A stretch of 64,000 nucleotides of DNA from Gaeumannomyces sp. JS-464 (GCA_002197995.1 NGZR01000005.1:434001-498000); one strand, 5' to 3'. Counted from the stretch's first letter, positions 48,348-59,776 are shown. The notes: generated by a model from the sequence alone, not told the origin. Program-made: numbers and translations.

Positions 48348-48888
48348 GTTTCTAAGCTGTAATGTCTTGATACTGGGCTGAACGACGTTACGACAGGCGT
48401 TTTTTTTCCCCTTGTACTGTGTTTTACGTTAATAGCTGAGCGCCCTTGGTCGAAAAACGGTTTTGGAGCGAAAGAATAAACAGGCTTATCAATCATGAGA
48501 CTGGCTGCTGGGAAACCAGATAATGGGAACGGAGAACCATTTTTCCCAATTCTCTGGCGTGAGATATGGGCACGAACAGCAAGATCTGAGGCCCTAACTG
48601 AGCTCTCCCATCGGAGGATCTTGACTGGCGGTTTCCATTTTTTGGAAGGAACATTGATAGCGTTGTGGGCGTGAAGAGAAGAGGTTGTGATCGTTAGGTC
48701 TTATGTACCTAGGCAGATAATACAAAAAACTTGGCTCGCTTCAACATGTTTGGCAGCTTCCCGGATCTTGAAGGGAAAACGAAAAGAAAAAAGGAAAAAG
48801 AAGGAGGAAGGAAAAGGAAAGGGAAAAGGGAAGGAAGAGGAAAGAAAGAGGGAAAAGAAAAGGGAAGGGAAAAGGAAAAGGGAGCATA
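48348..48888. other. short convergent intergenic region
   Basis: 3' flanks of GPD1 (+) and the cyclotransferase-like gene (-). Dominated at its right end by a 104-bp pure purine tract. Confidence 0.6.
48781..48884. repeat. 104-bp polypurine tract
   Basis: Uninterrupted A/G on the plus strand between two convergent genes, ending 5 bp before the stop codon of the minus-strand gene at 48889. Confidence 0.95.
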
Positions 48889-50214
48889 TCAACGTTCCCT
48901 GTCACTAAGCAGTGCTTTCTCCTCATCACAGCTGTCCACCCTGCGATTCCGCCTCGGCGCGAAGGCGAGAAGCTCACTCTCACGCCTCACCTCCTCGGTG
49001 CGCTCGCCGTCACCGAAGAGGGGCCGCAGGACGCGGTCATGGGTCCACCACACGATGGTCGAGAACATGCCCATGGCGACCTGGACCCACAAGGGGTTCT
49101 TGCCGCTGCCGTCCTTGTCCTTGTTCTTGTCCCTCCTCCACTTGGCGCCCAGCGCGCCGGCGATCATGAGCGCGATCAGGGGCGGCAGGAAGACGACCTG
49201 GACCAGCAGCTGGGCGGCGGACTGGCGCGGGCTCGTGACGGTGTAGCTGGCGAGCGAGTCGAGCCAGGCGACGTAGTCGGCGGGCAGGTCGTGCTCGCGG
49301 GCGCCGTCGCGGATCAGGTTGAGGTAGCGCGCGCTCGGCTGGGCGCGCTCCGGGTCCGGGCGGCGGTGTGGGGTCAGGAAGCGGGACCACCAAGGCGGGG
49401 TGGGTTTTTTGGGCGTCCCGTCGTCGTCGTCGCCATCATTATGGAACCTGATGTGGTTGTGGCTGTCGCTGTCGCCGTCGATGGGGATGGCGGGCGGCAC
49501 AAAGAGGGTGTGGGCGAGAAAAGGCCTGGGCAGCTCAGGAACCGGGCCGGGCTTCTCGGGGATGGCGACCGAGGGGGGCAGCTCGAGGCAGGGGACGAGA
49601 ATGTCGCGGTACGAGGAGCCGCCGCCCTCGGTGCGGATGATGGTCGCGTAGTCGTCGCGCGTCACCTCGTAGACGACGCCGATGAGCCCGCCGTCCCAGA
49701 CGGGGTCGCCATGGCTGTTTGTCCGTATTGTCGTCGGCTGCGTTGGCGGCGCCGCGGTGCCGTTCTGGCGGTGAGGAGGAGGAGGGGGAGGAGCGGGGAT
49801 AGCCGGTGGGTTCGGGTTCGGGAGCCCGGGCGGGACCGGAGGGGGCTGCGGCAGCTTGGGGAGCTTGCGGACGGCCGTGTTGGCGAAGCACGGCTCGAGG
49901 TAGGGCAGGCCCGGCAGGTCGAAGATGAGGCGCAGCGAGGGCGCGCGCACGTTGACCTGCGACACGGGCCGGATGCCGCGCACGCCGAGGAAGGTGGCGG
50001 CCGCGAGGTTGGAGCCGTAGGCGAGGTAGAGCACCGTGTCGGCGTTGTCGTGGCTGCTGCTGCCCAGGGCTGATGCGGGCACGGGCCCGTCCGGGATGTC
50101 GGGCGGCGAGGCTTGTTGCAGGCGTGTCGCAGGGGTGCGCGGGATGGAAGAGATCGGGGATAGGAGGATTTGGACGGGGCGCGCCGCCAAAATGTCCTTT
50201 GAAGGGTCTTCCAC
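48889..50214 (-). CDS. gamma-glutamylcyclotransferase-fold protein with C-terminal membrane span
   Basis: An intact frame of 441 residues. The GGCT/AIG2 fold signature is TVLYLAYGSNLAAATFLGVRG, followed by RPVSQVNVRAPSLRLIFDLPGLPYLEPCFANTA. The second half of the fold is GGLIGVVYEVTRDDYATIIRTEGGGSSYRDILV, including the acidic residue expected at the active centre. A Pro-rich insert (about residues 115-150) and an acidic insert (NDGDDDDG) separate the blocks. Near the C-terminus there is a hydrophobic span, LLVQVVFLPPLIALMIAGALG, then a basic stretch and a shorter hydrophobic stretch (VQVAMGMFSTIVWW). So this is likely a membrane-anchored member, not a soluble glutathione-degrading enzyme. Substrate unknown. 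ATG 50214 fits the frame. An overlapping frame from 50267 is a shadow. A TATA element lies about 190 bp upstream. Confidence 0.8.
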   Translation of the reverse strand: MEDPSKDILAARPVQILLSPISSIPRTPATRLQQASPPDIPDGPVPASALGSSSHDNADTVLYLAYGSNLAAATFLGVRGIRPVSQVNVRAPSLRLIFDLPGLPYLEPCFANTAVRKLPKLPQPPPVPPGLPNPNPPAIPAPPPPPPHRQNGTAAPPTQPTTIRTNSHGDPVWDGGLIGVVYEVTRDDYATIIRTEGGGSSYRDILVPCLELPPSVAIPEKPGPVPELPRPFLAHTLFVPPAIPIDGDSDSHNHIRFHNDGDDDDGTPKKPTPPWWSRFLTPHRRPDPERAQPSARYLNLIRDGAREHDLPADYVAWLDSLASYTVTSPRQSAAQLLVQVVFLPPLIALMIAGALGAKWRRDKNKDKDGSGKNPLWVQVAMGMFSTIVWWTHDRVLRPLFGDGERTEEVRRESELLAFAPRRNRRVDSCDEEKALLSDRER

Positions 50215-52544
50215 ATGGGGACGGGTTCGGCCGCCGCCTCGGGCGCTGGGTGGGCTACCGGCTGCATGGCGGGCGGCGATCTGGGGGCTGTTGTGGTGGG
50301 CAGGTCTGGACCGGGGATGCTGGGTTGGGTTGGTTGGAGATCACGACATGGGATGATGGGATATCAGGTGAATCTTGGGTGATCCCAGTTGCTGGCGCGT
50401 TTATATAAAACTACACGCTGGCTCGTGCTTTGCTGCAGGCGGCCCCGCGCCGACGTGTGCGAAAGACGCGGAAAGATGATGAAGATGAATCAATCAAACG
50501 GCTGGGAGCGTCTGACGGACCAGGCGGGATTGGGGAGCAACTAACACGGCGACTGCCAAGGTCGCCGCAAAATTGTTAAGAGGGCCGGAGTTACCAAACA
50601 GGTCATGATGAAGTCCGGCCACGTGATCTGGCTGACGGAGGAGTTCTGATTACCAATCCCATCGTTGCTCAGTCATCGAGCGGCGCCCGGGCACTTCGAA
50701 TCCCGCCGGAAAGACGGCGCAAGACGGACAGCGTGGATCGGACGCGCGGGTCATCTGGACGGTGACAGAGCGCAGAGGATTGTATTGTATTTACAGGCAG
50801 CTGTTTCCTATCTGGAGCTGCCTTCGGTCTCTATGCCATTTTTGCGGGAATGCCCGCATCGTTCCCCAGGACCCTTAGAATACGCTCCATCCCGTGCAAT
50901 GCTTTCAAGCTCCAAAACAGCAGATAGGCCCTCTAGCCGACCACGTGTTTTCTTTCTAGAATAAATTCAGGCCAAGAATAATACCCTCACCCATGGCATC
51001 ATCCATGGCACACCTCCTGCTTGACCAACATGAACGCCGATAGCTGCCCAACGATGCAGTACGACAGCCCAAGCCCGCCACGTCGCCCGAAAAATAAATT
51101 GAGACTGCAAGAAGCGATCCTACCCCTGTCACCTTCAAATGTGGACAACATAGCCATTTCAATCAACTATATCTTAAACAAAACAGCTGATTTTACCAAA
51201 ATGAACACTCCATTATAAATCCCGATTGCAGTTTTTTATTTTTTTTTTTATTTTTTGTATATTTTATTTGGATTTTGTTTCGTGGTTTTGGCTGCAATTT
51301 CTGGAAGCTGTTTTTTTCTGCAGTCTCAATTATTTTCCGGGCGACGTGCCCGCTCAATGTCTCGGGGCATCGAGCCAGAGACCTGCGCACAAATACGCGC
51401 TCATCTGCGCCCCCCACGGCCCACCACAACAGCAGAGCATGCATGCGCGTGGAAACGGCAAACCCTGACAAACTGTTGACCCGAAGGGTTGGGCATTATG
51501 GGGCCTGAGCTTCCACGGCCAGCGTCCCCAATGTCACCATGACGCAAGGCTGATCAATGGGAACCTCTCCCGGTCGCGTCCCCACTCGCCCTGCGTTAGT
51601 AGCGTCAAACGGAGCAGCACCGCCGCGTGCCCGCGGTTATAAGCCGGCGGCCCAAAGCATCCGCCGCCACGGAAAACCTCGCGGCGTGATTGCGGGAGCG
51701 TGGATTTCCGACCCCGCTAGAGACCGGTAAGCCTCCGTTCAAGAGGTTTGCTAATTATGAAATGATGTGACTTTTTTTCTTCGTCGCTTCAGCCGTCCCG
51801 GTGCTCTCTTGGCTGTCTGCCCCAGTGGCTCGGTTCGCGGGTCGATGGCGAAAGGGCACAGTTCGTACACACATACACACACATCGGCCACAGTCCTGTT
51901 TGAATTCTCCTCACCATGTGTGCGCCATCTCTACGATACTACATAAAGTCCACTCAGATCAGATCCGCCACTAGTAGAATCTCTTGGATCGCTGGAGAGT
52001 CCCAGCGCACCCTGATCGCATGTGGGACCTCCCTCGCCATGAGCACACGGCCCTGTGACCTCAGCACCCAGCAACGCATCCACCAGGCAGGCTAGTTGCC
52101 GAGCCGTGTAGGACGACTGCCGGCAGCCGGGACAGGCATTTGACAGGTGCCAATTGGACTCCCTGCCCGACGCCTGTGTCTTCCGGCCCCGCTCTCGCGC
52201 TCCTTCTCCCTCCCTTCTTGTCGATGTGCAGTCTCATGGTGCTCGCAGACCCGCGTTGCTGTCGCCATGATGACCTGCCAGGGTGGGATCGGTCTAGACG
52301 TGGCGCTCGGGGGTTGCGGTCCTCAGCTCCAGACCAATAAGACGAGTCCGTCTGCCTGCCAGCCGCTGTCCAAATTTATCCCGGCACAGCGGCTCTTGCG
52401 GCAGGCAGGAGAGTTGGGGGTCCTCTTTGTCCTACATGGACGCGCCCAACCCTTCTGCTACCGAAAACCATTCCGCTCGCGACCGTCAGAGCAGCCGCCA
52501 TTGCGCACATCTTTCAGCCAGGCAGTGCCGCGTCGGCTTTTCGA
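50215..52544. other. intergenic
   Basis: No supportable gene. Contains AT-rich stretches (51190-51300) and many short frames on both strands with no features. Its right part may be the 5' leader of the Zn2Cys6 gene. Confidence 0.5.
50400..50410 (-). promoter_or_regulatory. TATA box of the cyclotransferase-like gene
   Basis: TTTATATAAAA, identical to the element before the HsbA-type gene and at a similar distance (about 190 bp) from the start codon at 50214. Confidence 0.55.
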
Positions 52545-53900
52545 TTGATTGCCCGATATTGGTCACACCCTGGCCCTCGTCGATTCCCATCGACACTCCA
52601 CGATCACGCCCTCGTCTTTGGTACCGCCGCTCTGCTAGATCCGCGGATCGACGAGCTGCCGACGCAATCGTTGCCACCAACGGCTGCTTTGCAGGAGCGT
52701 TCTAACAGAAAAGACGCCCCTGGCTGCCGCTTAAGTTGTCCCCGACCTGTTCATTGGACTTCACCTGGGCCTCCTTCCTCCCAGGTGGTCGAGGCCAGCG
52801 ACGCGTGCGCATGTCCGGACAACAACACCCTCGGTTCAGAGCTCTCCTCCCGCGCCGCCGCCGCCGCCGCCGACCAGGCGGCGGAGGCAGCGAGGTTGGA
52901 AGAGGAGACCCAAGATGTCCACGACACCTCATCTAGCAGGGGCGGGTCGCCCCTCAGCGTGGGAGGGCCACGAGCGCAGCCTGTAAGAGGCCACAGCAGG
53001 ACCCTGGCTGCGTGCCTTCGGTGCCGCAGGAGCAAAGCTAAGGTGCGGCGCTGTACCCTTTGCTATTTGTCCAGTTCCACTCACGTTTGCTGTCTCTCGT
53101 TTTTCAACACATATCCTTCGCAACCGCCTACCTACTCTTACTGTCAACACGCCGTCTCCGTGTGACAAGACTTTGTGCAACTCTTGGACTTGGGTTGCCC
53201 GCCCAAGTCCAAGACACGCATCCAGACGTCACTACTGCTGTCCAAGCTCCCGGCGCCACGATGATGAAGACTGACAGCCGAACACGATGCCCAACCTTCC
53301 TCGCCCGTCCGAGGAAGCACCACGCCTAGAGAATCACCATCCAAACAGTGCACCGGGGCGCGGCCTTCGTGCCGCCGCTGCACAGACAACAACTACGCGT
53401 GCGAGTACGACGCCGACCCGGACATCACGCCGTTGTCGATGCTGCGCAAGCGCAACGCCGACCTGGCGCGCGAGAACGAGGACCTGCGCGCCCTCATCGC
53501 CTTCCTCTCAGACCGTCCCCTGCCCGAGGCCGAGGCCGTGTTCCGGCGCCTGCGCGAGCAGCAGCAGCAGCAGCCGCCGGCCCATGGCCGCGCCGACCCG
53601 CTCGAGATCCTGACCTCGATACGCGGCGCCGAGCTGCTCCTCGGCCAGGGGATGCTGACGGCGCGGCGGGACGACGACGGCGAGGGCGAGGGCGACGGGG
53701 AACGACGCGAGCAGCCGGCAGCAGCGGAGGAGGGCAAGCAGCACGACATGGCTGCCTCTGCTGCGGCTGATATCGCCGTGAGGGCGCTATCTATCGCAAA
53801 TAGGAAGGGTTCGCAAACGACGGGTGACAGTAAAGGGGAGGAGGAGAAGAAGGAAGGGCAGGAAGAAAAAAGAATAGAGGCACCCGAAAGATGCTGCTAA
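52545..53900 (+). CDS. short Zn(II)2Cys6 transcription-factor-like protein
   Basis: A binuclear zinc cluster is created across an intron. Exon 1 ends LAACLRCRRSKAK (to 53042), and after intron 53043-53348 exon 2 begins CTGARPSCRRCTDNNYAC. The spacing is C-x2-C-x6-C-x6-C-x2-C-x6-C, as in Gal4-type DNA-binding domains. A helical LSMLRKRNADLARENEDLRALIAFL segment follows, suited to dimerisation. The tail is acidic and low-complexity and ends APERCC. No fungal-specific middle homology region is visible, so the protein has only about 155 residues after the cluster. The start is uncertain: 52545 is the only in-frame ATG of the exon, but the N-terminal part is weakly protein-like. An Ala run (GCC repeat, about 52850-52880) precedes a Glu-rich stretch. 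The 306-bp intron is long for this window and may contain another small exon. Confidence 0.7.
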
Positions 53901-55592
53901 GCTAGACGGACACTACTAGTCACGGTGAATCTATAATAGATCGGACAATTGTTTACTCGTAATTGTATATGCATACCAAAAGTGCAAACTAGGTTAACTT
54001 GGATTGCTGGGGGCATATTTTCCCGTAGAAAAAAAGTATAAAAAAAAAACAGCAATAAGCACCGTGGTAGCGGGAAAATGGCAGTATACAGTCCAGTCCG
54101 GACAATAGTGAATAGTGGCAGATACGGAGTTTTAAAATCCAAATCCAACGGCGATAAACATTTTCGCGAGTGGTAAAAGGCTAGAGCTAAGAAGCCTCTG
54201 ATACTCTAAAGACGTAGGACAAGAAGCCTACTCAGAAAATACGCAAACTTTAACGACGCTTTCGGCTTTCTCGAAATACATCGGGATCCCTTATAATGTT
54301 GCCAGCCGCTAGCGTCGAGAAGGCCATAAAAAGGCCGAGGGACTCGGCTGCCGGTGGAATCGCTCCACTTCTACTGGGCATCCCATATTTCGCTGTTGGT
54401 GGTCGAGATCTGGGAGCAAAGACAACCGCCGTCTTGGCCGAGGACGGGTTCAAGAGTAGGTAGGCCTTTCAAACTTCACTATGGGAAACCCGGCTCTTCT
54501 TCTCTGCGTTTGTAGAAAGGAAACGTTTGTGGTGGCTTCTCGGGCTAGGGTTGAAGCTGGATGTTTGCCACGACGATCCAGAATCGCCAGAAGGAAAGAC
54601 ACGGGCGTGACCGTAGGTATAGCGTGCGGAGTCCAGATTTGGCCCCTGTCAGTCCTGTTTTTATTTTTATTTTTTATATTTTTTACAGCCTCTTGTCTAC
54701 TAATCGCCCAACACCTTCAGTACCTGCCTACCTCCCTCCCTACCCAGTGCTGCCGTGAGCCCTGCAGGCTGTTATATCGTGCCATTGCGGGCGGTCGTTA
54801 CATCTAGCTAGGTAGCGCTCTCCCTTCGAGTGCCGTCGGTGTCTCATCTACTCGATATGTAGCGTGGGAGCCTAGCACCCCCCGCAAGATTGTCCCCATT
54901 CTACAGGGAAACTTGTGATTAGGTGCTAATTTCAAAGTTTGCATCCGTGTAATCAACAGACATGCCTCCACCTCCATCTGATGGGATCGATGCTCGGGAC
55001 CCTTCAGGGCAGCTCCAAATACGGAGTGATTCAGTAGGCTCGGCTGGCTGCCGACGCGAGGAGCCCCGGCCCCCACAGCGTGTCAGCTAGCCGTGCCAGC
55101 ATTGAAGGCGAATCCCGGCTGGTTGTTGCGGAACTTCTGGGGGAGGTTGCACATCAGAGAACAAACATTGGCCGGGAAGTTACGGATAGAAAGGGGATGG
55201 AAGATAGAGACTCGAGAGATTGTTTGGGAGGAAAAACGCTTGTTGCATCCATGGCGTCCTCCTTTCTTGGGAAATGTTCTGCAGTTTGATTGGGTTGGGC
55301 TACGGTGTCCAGCAGAGCTGATCGGGCAGAGACCTTTCTCCCGCGGTGGCAAGAAGGCGAAGGAAGGGCAGACGGGCGTTGACGCCGAGCATTTTCGGCC
55401 CAGCACCTTGCCGTGCTTGCGTCCGTGCTAGCGGGCGGCAGCCATTCCGATGGTGTTACGGTGGCAACTTGAGCTGTGTGCTCCTCCTGGCTTCTGGCCT
55501 CGGGCCTACATCAGGGATAACGCTCCGCTGGCAGCGGGATTGGTTGCTGTGGAGGGGAGCCCGCCTCCCCGCATCAGGCTGCCCCTCCCCCT

Positions 55593-55611
55593 CCCCCCCC
55601 CCCCCCCCCCC
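55593..55611. repeat. poly-C tract (19 C)
   Basis: Uninterrupted C run in non-coding sequence. Preceding CCCCTCCCC words extend the pyrimidine stretch. Confidence 0.9.
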
Positions 55612-56586
55612 GATCTTCAGCTTCTCATCCTTGCATCGACGCCGCAGCCTCGAAAAAGGGATACCATCTCGCTAATCGCTCCGGGGAGACGGCAAGGGTC
55701 CGAATGCGCACAGTCATTTCTTAGACCTGCAGAAGCAAACGGGGACGGATCGCCACCCCTCCATTTTCCCAAGAAGACATTGTGGCCTGCCCCAACGACC
55801 CTTTTCGGCAAGGGTCGTCGGTGGGGTCAGCCTTTCAAAGATCACACGGAGTACTAGGCACGTTCTAGGATCGAGATATGCACGCCCGACAAGCAAGGCT
55901 ACGGACGAGCCCAAGAAAACGCCTGCTAGGGCGGTGTATGGCTCCTATAAGTACCAACCAGCAGCCCCGTTGCAGCAGAGGGAGCGGGGAGGCCGTGGTC
56001 GCCCACCGTCAGCTCTTTCTCCTCCCTCGGCCTTGTTTGACCTCTCGGTTCCCGACACGTCTGACGAAGACCCCTCCGGCTTTTCTGCCCGGCACTGGTT
56101 CCAGCTTGCTATGTCAGTCAATTTCTCTGGTTTTGTTTTCAAGACCCACGGGTCCCAGACCACATGTCGCAGAGCGACACTTCCTTGGCGGCCTGTCAAC
56201 ATGGGGCCGCGTTGGGCCGTTGTTCCTCTGGCTTTCTCTTCAATATCGACGTTATCATTTCCGGGGAGTTTTGTTTTGTCGTGTTTGAAGCTTTTTTATT
56301 TTCTTCCTTGTTGCACCAGGTTTCTTACCACTTTCGGAACAGCCAGATGTCCCAGAAGTCTATTATCAGGCGAAAGGAGCGGCCGTTGGCATAGTGTGCC
56401 AGGTTCGGGACTACGAACACGGGCCGTAAGACACCAGTGACCTCAGTCAGGGGCACAACGGACTCTATACTCGAATCATCCATGTGGCGGCGGACGTTTT
56501 TGGCATAGCCGTGCCAGTGATAAATTTTAAGCGTCGAAGAGAAAAGATGGAAAGGAAAGGAGTCCCCAAAACCAGGGACTCTTTAG

Positions 56587-56663
56587 CATACACAGTTCAC
56601 ACATGCATACACAGTTCACACATGCATACACAGTTTCACACATGCATACACAGTTCACACATG
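56587..56663. repeat. 19-bp minisatellite, four copies
   Basis: Four head-to-tail copies of CATACACAGTTCACACATG. The third has one extra T. It lies about 80 bp beyond the 3' end of the bZIP gene. Confidence 0.95.
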
Positions 56664-56743
56664 GAGATGGGCTCAAGGAGCCTAAATCCTTCTCATCCTA
56701 CCTTTGGGTATATAACCAAGCAGCCGCAGCCCTCGGCCCTCTC

Positions 56744-58392
56744 TCACAACGAGGCCTGCTTGGCAACCTCACCGTCGACAGCCCCATCCTCTTCGCTATC
56801 ACCGTCGCTCAGCGGCCCCACGCTTTTGAGGTACTCCTGTATGAGGTCGTTGCCGCAGGCGCCGTGCCGGTGCAGCTCCTTCTTGAGCCCGCGGACCTCC
56901 TTCTCCAGCTTGGCGGCCTCGGCCGAGAGTTCGGTCCAGGTCTCGGTCACGGCCCAGGCGTCGTCGCGGAGGCGCGCTTCCTCGTCCTTGGCCTTGGTCC
57001 GGCACTTGGACGCCGCCTTGCGGTTCCGCCGCCGCAGGTCCTGCTTCTTCAGCTCCGCCCCGGTGAGGTAGTCGACCTCGATGCTGCCGGTGGCTGATGA
57101 CGGCGTGGCTTCGTCTGACGGGTGTCTCGATGGCGCGCCGAGGTCGCCGTGGCCCAGGAGCAGCCCGGGAGTGCCCATGCTGCCTGTTGGGGGCGGGCCG
57201 AGCGGGGAGGCCTGGTGGTACGGAGCTGGGCTGCATGCCTGGGCCGAGCCGGGCGCGCCGCTGCCCTGGCTCAGCCCCAAGGAAGGCGACTGGCCGTCGG
57301 CCATTGCGTGACTGCCTGGGGAATAGCCGTCCAATGCGACCGAGCCATAGGCTGGAACATGTCCCCCAGGATGTCCAAACACCTGGTGCTGCTGGTACTC
57401 AGGGCGTGGGCTGGAGTGGACGCTCCTCCTGGATGCTATGGAGCTGCTACGTCGGTCGCGGGAGGAGGCTTGATCGGCTGGGGATCCATCCCCGTCCGCA
57501 TGTGGAGCTGGGCTGACAGTTGCGGCGGAGGAGGGGGCCGGTGGCCGGCTACAGGCCCCGACGGTGCTTTTGCCCTTTTGACCCGTGCCAACGGGAACCG
57601 CGTTTATTGACTTGCTGTCGGAAAGGGCACTTTTCCCGGTCGCCGGCCGGCGAGGTTGTCGATGACATGGACGCGGCACCGTCGGCGACGACGGGCCCTG
57701 TGACCCTGTCCCATTGCGGGCTCCAAGGAGGCTGTACCATGTTGCTGCTCGCGCTCGACAAAGGGGACGGCACCGAGGCCATGCTCTCGTACCCGACCGC
57801 GTCGGCGGCGGGATACTGCAACGTTCCCATCGATTGGAACGATTGAGACTGCGCCGGCATCACGCCGGCGCACGCGGCGGAGGCCATCGAGCTGCTATTT
57901 GTCCCCGAGCAGGCGTCCGGGCAGTAGCCATGAGCGACCAGGGCGGCGGCCGTGGTGTCGCCAGGGACGAATGAGTCAACATGCTGGTAATAGGGATAGG
58001 CGTCGATGCTGCTGTCGACGACGGCGAAGTAAGGCTGCGGCTGCAGATGGTAGCTTGATGGATTGGGCGGCTGTCAGGGACGTGGCATGCAGCCGTCGGA
58101 GCGTCAGCACAGGGCCGTCGAGTCAAGTCAGTGCAGGACAAGCCGGGCGATTGGGAGGACTGACTGGTGGGATGGTGCACATGGAAGCGGCGTCCAGGCC
58201 GATGGGAGATGGCAGTGCCGCTGCACTAAAGTGGGTTGGGGGCAACCCTTCGGTGCCATAGGTGGAAGGGGTGAAGAAGGACGACGGGCCTAGGAAGCCC
58301 GCTGTGGCCGTCCCAGCGTCCCACCCGTCTTCTTGCTGGAGCAGCGGCTTGTCATGGTCCCCCTGGGTGCCTTGCGGGAACGACTCCGACAT
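56744..58392 (-). CDS. bZIP transcription factor (ATF/CREB-like basic region)
   Basis: The C-terminal part has a classical basic region, KKQDLRRRNRKAASKCRTKAK, with the N-x7-R signature (NRKAASKCR). A heptad series follows at ARL, V, L, L, L (ARLRDDAWAVTETW to RGLKKELHRH), ending EVAKQASL. The N-terminus begins at ATG 58392 (MSESFPQGTQGDHDKPLLQQ). Intron 58071-58164 joins MCTIPP to PPNPSSYHLQPQPYF. The middle is Ser/Pro/Tyr-rich, probably an activation or regulatory region. Between 57600 and 57700 the frame changes from SPAGDREK to KSALSDSKSINAV. This may be a small intron or a two-base loss, which I cannot resolve. Members of this class act in stress, conidiation or secondary-metabolite control. 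The nearest neighbour downstream in the window is a PKS relic, but a regulatory link is only speculation. Confidence 0.8.
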
Positions 58393-59188
58393 GGCGTCGT
58401 ATCTTCTGCTGATGCACTGCCTCTCTTGGACGGACAACGGGGGGAGTCTACGGGTGGTGAGCAAAGGGTGATGTTGGAGACACGTCACAGTGAGGTGTGG
58501 CTGGCTACCTGGCAATATACTGGGCGCGAGTGGTGATGTCGTTGGCCGCTTGCGAGACTTCCCAGGAGAAAGCGACAATCCGCCGTCCTGCAGGGTTGGG
58601 GGAGCGCTCGCGTGTATGAGTGTTTGTGGGTGTGTGAGTGGGTGGGTGGGTGAGTGGGTGGGTGGGTGTGGCGCCTCGTTAGATCGGGCAGGATCATTGG
58701 GCCCGGCGCTCCTCGCCCTTCTTTCACCCTCGCGCTCAACTCTTCGCTGGCTCCGGCCCTTATCTACCCTGGGGAATAACGAGCGCAATAACAGCAACAA
58801 CAAACAAAAACAACGACGAGGCCCCTCGACGGGCTGCCGACGGATGGGCTGGCTCTTACTCATGTCGGATCGCGACCCGGTCAGTCGAATGGAGCCCTTC
58901 GCACGTCATCTGCACGTCTGCTGCTGAAAGCACATGCAGCGTTAGCGGCCATGAAACAAACAAGTCCCCAAGGATCCGTCTCGAAGGCGACGCAACGGCC
59001 AAGGGATGGCGGCGGGCTGAAAAAGTGATGACCAACCGACCTAACCTGGTTCGGTCGCCCACTCTGCAAGTCTCTACGTGCCTAGGATCCGCGATCCCCA
59101 GGCCATCGCCGATTGAGCGGGGTCGGGGCAGGGCCATGTCAGGGCTTGGCCAGGAACTGGTACGGTCGCGGCCGCAGCCCAGGCCGCC
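58393..59188. other. intergenic / bZIP promoter
   Basis: No supportable gene apart from the GGGT repeat. A minus-strand frame extends the bZIP reading frame upstream to 58863, but it is His/Pro low-complexity coded by the repeat and is more likely leader than protein. Confidence 0.5.
58625..58670. repeat. GGGT/GTGG-rich microsatellite
   Basis: At least five GGG triplets separated by one to three bases on the plus strand, in the presumed 5' leader or promoter of the bZIP gene. The pattern could form a G-quadruplex. Confidence 0.85.
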
Positions 59189-59776
59189 ATGGGTGAGCAG
59201 GCTTTCGTGTTCCTTCTCCTCTCGTCCTCTGCCGTCCCAACCGCGCACGCCATATCGCCATTGCTACGGTACGACATACAGGAGGCAAAAGGCGTAGCAA
59301 ATCTCGATGGTGTTTGGTCCCGAGCCACGGGGTTCTCTGGGCACATGTGCCGGGATGAGGCGAACCTCTGGAACCTGCCGGCTTCCATCAGGCACCTCTG
59401 TCCCCTCCCAACCGATGCGTGTGTGCAGCTGCACGATTCGGCCAAACCTTGCTGCGTCACTCTGGAGGGACCTGGGGGGAATGTCTGCCTAGGCGCATTA
59501 GGCTTGGCCGGACATGGAATCCTCTGGGAGACGTGGGTAATGGGCTTACCCGGTGTGGTATCGGCTTCGCCACATGCCAACATCAATCTCGGTGGACAAT
59601 TTTTGCATCTCGATCCCAGGCTTACAGGGGTCCCACCTAAAACGACGGGGCTGCCGTGGCTTGCCGACACAACCCAGGAAATTCGCCAGCATCTCCATCA
59701 AACAAACAGCACGGGAATTACCAAGCAAGAATGCCTGGACATCAATCCACCTACCAACCTGTTCAATCGTCAATGA
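59189..59776 (+). CDS. possible small secreted orphan protein
   Basis: A 195-codon frame starts in an excellent context (CCGCCATGG) with a signal-peptide-like MGEQAFVFLLLSSSAVPTAHA. The rest contains several Cys (HMCRD, LCPLPTDAC, KPCC, NVCLG, QECLD) but no family I recognise. The opposite strand is also open for 198 codons over the same place, which lowers its value as evidence. It may be a chance frame. No intron signals are needed. Confidence 0.22.
   Translation: MGEQAFVFLLLSSSAVPTAHAISPLLRYDIQEAKGVANLDGVWSRATGFSGHMCRDEANLWNLPASIRHLCPLPTDACVQLHDSAKPCCVTLEGPGGNVCLGALGLAGHGILWETWVMGLPGVVSASPHANINLGGQFLHLDPRLTGVPPKTTGLPWLADTTQEIRQHLHQTNSTGITKQECLDINPPTNLFNRQ

Larger units (their letters stand above)
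53901..56743. other. intergenic
   Basis: No supportable gene in 2.8 kb. Holds a C19 run at 55593-55611, T/A-rich stretches near 54010-54060 and 54655-54690, and a four-copy minisatellite at 56587-56663 close to the bZIP stop codon. Confidence 0.5.

Noticed and set aside
49039..50073. 344-codon plus-strand frame
   Set aside because: Antisense of the cyclotransferase-like gene, Gly/Arg/Val-rich shadow.
56587..56663. CRISPR-like array
   Set aside because: Units are contiguous without spacers and the genome is fungal; a minisatellite.
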